Source of the DNA: Polyangiaceae bacterium
GTDB lineage: Bacteria > Myxococcota_A > Polyangia > Polyangiales > Polyangiaceae
NCBI GenBank assembly: GCA_020633235.1
Contig: JACKEA010000007.1
Coordinates: 248,001 to 312,000 of the forward strand
Length of the DNA stretch: 64,000 nucleotides
Direction of reading: 5' to 3'
Each line of letters opens with the position of its first letter. The first letter of the stretch is position 1. Made by a program: the position numbers and the translations under genes. The notes under the pieces were generated by a model. It was not told where the DNA came from, did not search any database, and saw nothing but the letters and a program-made list of their open reading frames with translations. Shown here piece by piece: positions 61,893 through 64,000 of the stretch.

Positions 61893-62759
61893 CTACTGGA
61901 TGCAGGAGCCTTCGACGCCCTTGGTGTAGCCGGCGGTGACTTGCCACATGCCGTTCGAGCCTTGGTAGACGCGCGCGCCGTTCCCGCTGTTGGGGCCGTG
62001 GTCGTAGAAGTTGCCGGAGAGGCGCGTGAGCCCGCACGCGGTGTTGATGGTGCTCATGACGTTGAGCGGTGTCGGGTTGTCCCAGGAGAAGAAGATCTCA
62101 GCGGTCTTGCCGATGTCGACGCAAACCGCTGACACGCTTCCGCCCAGGCCCTCCTGCTCGGGTGTGAAGTAGCTGGTGAGCTTCCAGATGGGCGTGGCGG
62201 TACCGTTCTCGAACAGCGTCGATTTCTCGAGGCGCGCACCGGGCATCGTGGTGTTGGAGCCTTGCCAGGCGAAGCCACTCGTCACCTGGAAATGCGACAA
62301 GAAGCACTGTCGTGCTCGTGAGCGAGGCACGTAGTTGTAGGCCAGGCCGCTGCCATACATGTTGCCGAAGGTTGTACGGTTGCTCGTGTTCGAGATGCAC
62401 ACGGCGTCACCGACCACGCCGGTGCTGCTTCCCGCGCCGCGCTTGGCTTCCAGCCACCAATGGCCGTTCTGTTGATAAACACCGACCTTGGCGTCCGGCG
62501 TGTCGTCGTCGGCGTAGAGCTGGCCGCGAATGCCGGTCAGGAAGCAGGTGCGGTTGGAGTCGGAACCGAGGTCCAGGGGGTTCGGTCCGTTGCCGGATCC
62601 CCACGATGCGGTTCCCCAGACGCCGAGGGCCTCTGCGGTTTGTTCCGTAGCTTCTTCGTCGCCGAGCTGGCCATCGGCGGACTCCATCGCACAGCCCGAA
62701 AGCGTGGAGACCAGAGCCAGGAGTCCAAGGGTTTGCAGCAGTCCATTGTTCGTCAGCAT
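61893..62759 (-). CDS. Secreted lipoprotein of unknown function
   Basis: The 288-residue protein starts at ATG 62759 with a GGAGG ribosome site and a lipoprotein signal (LGLLALVSTLSGC). The rest is beta-rich with related repeated units: NRTCFLTGIRGQLYADDD and RQCFLSHFQVTSGFAWQGS, then VCISNTSN and VCVDIGKT, then CGLTRLSGNFYDHGPNSGNG. These suggest three internal copies of about 70-90 residues. Such proteins are frequent in Sorangiineae; no function is known. Confidence 0.78.
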   Translation of the reverse strand: MLTNNGLLQTLGLLALVSTLSGCAMESADGQLGDEEATEQTAEALGVWGTASWGSGNGPNPLDLGSDSNRTCFLTGIRGQLYADDDTPDAKVGVYQQNGHWWLEAKRGAGSSTGVVGDAVCISNTSNRTTFGNMYGSGLAYNYVPRSRARQCFLSHFQVTSGFAWQGSNTTMPGARLEKSTLFENGTATPIWKLTSYFTPEQEGLGGSVSAVCVDIGKTAEIFFSWDNPTPLNVMSTINTACGLTRLSGNFYDHGPNSGNGARVYQGSNGMWQVTAGYTKGVEGSCIQ

Positions 62760-62836
62760 CAGTGCACCTCCGCGGTTGGGGCGCACCCAGGTCCAAGACT
62801 CGTGCCAGCAGCGTTTGGGCAAAAGTGCCGCGAAAC

Positions 62837-63415
62837 TCAGGCGTGGGAAGTGTGCGGCGGGCCGGGCGCACACGACGCGCACGGCGGGCGCACAGTGACG
62901 ACCGGCAAGTGCCGCGTGGGGACCAAGGGACGGAGGGAGCGGACGAAGTCGAAGACGTGGGGGGCGTGCCGCGCGAGGGCGGACAGGGTGTCGTGCGTCA
63001 GGGTGTCGGGCACCAGGGCCGACCACAGCTCGCGACGCCGCGCGTGTTGGGCCGGCGAGAGCGGGAGGCGCTTCGCGGCGTCGAGCAGGACGAGCAGCTC
63101 GTGGACGTCGCGAAGGGCGCGGAACGCGTCGAGCATGGCGCGCGTGAGGTGGGGTGCGGTGCGCCAAGAGCGACCGCCGAACAGCTCCTGCACCACGCGC
63201 TGGCCGGCCCCGACGCAGTCGTAGTGCGCGCAGCCGGCAAAGCCGTGACCGGGGAGATCGTCGTGCAGGGCGCAGTCGTGCTGGGCCGTGAGGTGACGGC
63301 AGGGCGTATTGGCGGCCTTGTCGCAGCCGAAATGGTCGGAGCGATCGAAGGACAGGGCGACGCAGCAGAGTGCGGCACACTTGCGGCCATCGCCGGACAG
63401 CTCGACCTCGCGCAT
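62837..63415 (-). CDS. Stand-alone Cys/His-rich domain protein (as at the N-terminus of some pentapeptide-repeat proteins)
   Basis: The 192-residue protein starts at ATG 63415 with a GGAGG site. The N-terminal 70 residues carry KCAALCCVALSFDRSDHFGC, then DKAANTPCRHL, CALHDDLPGHGFAGC and AHYDCVGAGQRVVQE. From memory of the family this matches the Cys-rich domain that precedes pentapeptide repeats in some bacterial proteins. No such repeats follow; instead there is a helical part (LVLLDAAKRLPLSPAQHARR) and a Pro/Cys-rich end (PPCASCAPGPPHTSHA). It may bind metal. It is 77 bp upstream of the lipoprotein gene on the same strand. Confidence 0.7.
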   Translation of the reverse strand: MREVELSGDGRKCAALCCVALSFDRSDHFGCDKAANTPCRHLTAQHDCALHDDLPGHGFAGCAHYDCVGAGQRVVQELFGGRSWRTAPHLTRAMLDAFRALRDVHELLVLLDAAKRLPLSPAQHARRRELWSALVPDTLTHDTLSALARHAPHVFDFVRSLRPLVPTRHLPVVTVRPPCASCAPGPPHTSHA

Positions 63416-63847
63416 GGCGTACCTCCGCCCCCGTTGCATCGGGCGACCGCGACGGCGCGCCTCTACGCAGAGAGGGAGATCGCGACGAGGATGTTGCGTG
63501 CGCGCGAGCGCGGAGATGCCGTTCGCGACGGGCACGCCCTACGCAAAGAGGGAGATCGCGACGAGGATGTTGCGTGCGCGCGAGCGCGGAGATGCCGTTC
63601 GCGACGGGCGCGCCCTACGCAAAGAGGGAGATCGCGACGAGGATGTTGCGTGCGCGCGAGCGCGGAGACGCCGTTCGCGACGGGCACGCCCTACGCAGAG
63701 AGGGAGATCGCGACGAGGATGTTGCGTGCGCGCGAGCGCGGAGATGCCGTTCGCGACGGCACCGCGTTGGACCAGCATAAAAACGCAATATGTCGCGCGG
63801 CCGGCGATCTCTCCTTGCGCTGCGGACTACCCGGCGGTGCTACGCTG
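63416..63847. repeat. 76-bp tandem repeat array, four units, ending in a REP right arm
   Basis: A unit beginning GGAGATCGCGACGAGGATGT starts at 63475, 63551, 63627 and 63703, so the period is 76 bp, with only a few base differences. The period is not a multiple of three and no gene fits it. The last unit runs into CCGCGTTGGACCAGCATA (63762-63779), a degenerate REP right arm with the AGCATA tail seen around the RAYT gene. It lies upstream of the Cys/His-rich gene. Confidence 0.88.
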
Positions 63848-64000
63848 ATGCCGATGACGGAGGCGGAGCGAATTTGGGTACGGTTGTGCGCCGCTCTCGA
63901 GCCCCACGCGCCCGGCGCGGTGAGCGCGCTGCAGCCCGCTGCGAAGCCGGAAGCGGTTCGGGTGCTGGAGGAGATGCTGGGCGCGGCGCTGCCACCGGAC
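63848..64000 (+). CDS. SMI1/KNR4-like protein (3' end outside window)
   Basis: ATG 63848 (or 63854) opens a frame still open at the window end (51 codons). The start MTEAERIWVRLCAALEPHAP, then KPEAVRVLEEMLGAALPPD matches the N-terminal helix and loop of SMI1/KNR4 (SUKH) proteins, which often serve as immunity proteins to toxins. Too little is visible to be certain. Confidence 0.55.
   Translation, partial: MPMTEAERIWVRLCAALEPHAPGAVSALQPAAKPEAVRVLEEMLGAALPPD

Noticed and set aside
63475..63760. 76-bp array taken for a CRISPR or for a repeat-protein gene
   Set aside because: No spacers are present, and the period is not a multiple of three, so no frame repeats; it is a non-coding tandem array.

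Overview
The window is about 68% GC. It is packed with lipoproteins whose lipobox is followed by Gly/Ser-rich (GGSGG-type) linkers and Cys-rich modules, and it carries predatory/secretory-type hydrolases, a multiheme cytochrome and a RAYT-type transposase. This points to a chromosome of a myxobacterium (Myxococcota), most like the Polyangia/Sorangiineae. That is inferred from protein style; no rRNA is present to confirm it.

Layout. 1-9.1 kb: a tail-anchored coiled-coil protein cut by the window edge, a fused ATPase-nuclease behind tandem near-palindromes, a Uma2-type nuclease, a glycosidase-like lipoprotein, an acyl-CoA carboxylase beta subunit, and a KamA / parvulin / PilZ-like set. 9.1-14.9 kb: pyrH, then a tightly coupled cytochrome c maturation operon (ccmF, Cys-rich lipoprotein, ccmI-like zinc-ribbon protein, membrane-anchored periplasmic protein). 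14.9-22.2 kb: a probable replication-origin region, then dnaN, recF and gyrB; gyrB carries a 572-residue intein inside its Toprim metal-binding motif. 22.5-32 kb: secreted proteins and lipoproteins. Among them, a subtilase lipoprotein gene is cut by a 3,534-bp transposon whose 5-bp target duplication I can define; removing it restores the reading frame. 32-46.8 kb: clpB, a collagen-like multiheme cytochrome, a cytochrome c-rhodanese fusion, cinA-thpR, a degenerate aldo/keto reductase, an FAH-family hydrolase, ligA, an aminotransferase, a UbiA prenyltransferase and a CPBP protease. 46.8-48.4 kb: a RAYT transposase gene between two repeat islands. 48.4-64 kb: tlyA, an ABC substrate-binding lipoprotein, an outer-membrane protein, three paralogous Cys-module lipoproteins, comEC, a VapBC-type toxin-antitoxin pair, a thioredoxin, hpt, rarA, yggS, more lipoproteins, a 76-bp tandem array and the start of an SMI1/KNR4-like gene.

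A theme running through the whole window is a family of REP-like palindromic elements. The left arm is GGTCCGCCGCGGAACC and the right arm GGTTCCGCGGCGGACC. They occur at about a dozen intergenic sites, as single arms, as compact hairpins, or as arm pairs enclosing 34-bp tandem repeats. Those repeat-filled copies flank the RAYT gene, which is the likely source of the family.

No rRNA, tRNA or CRISPR array was recognised.
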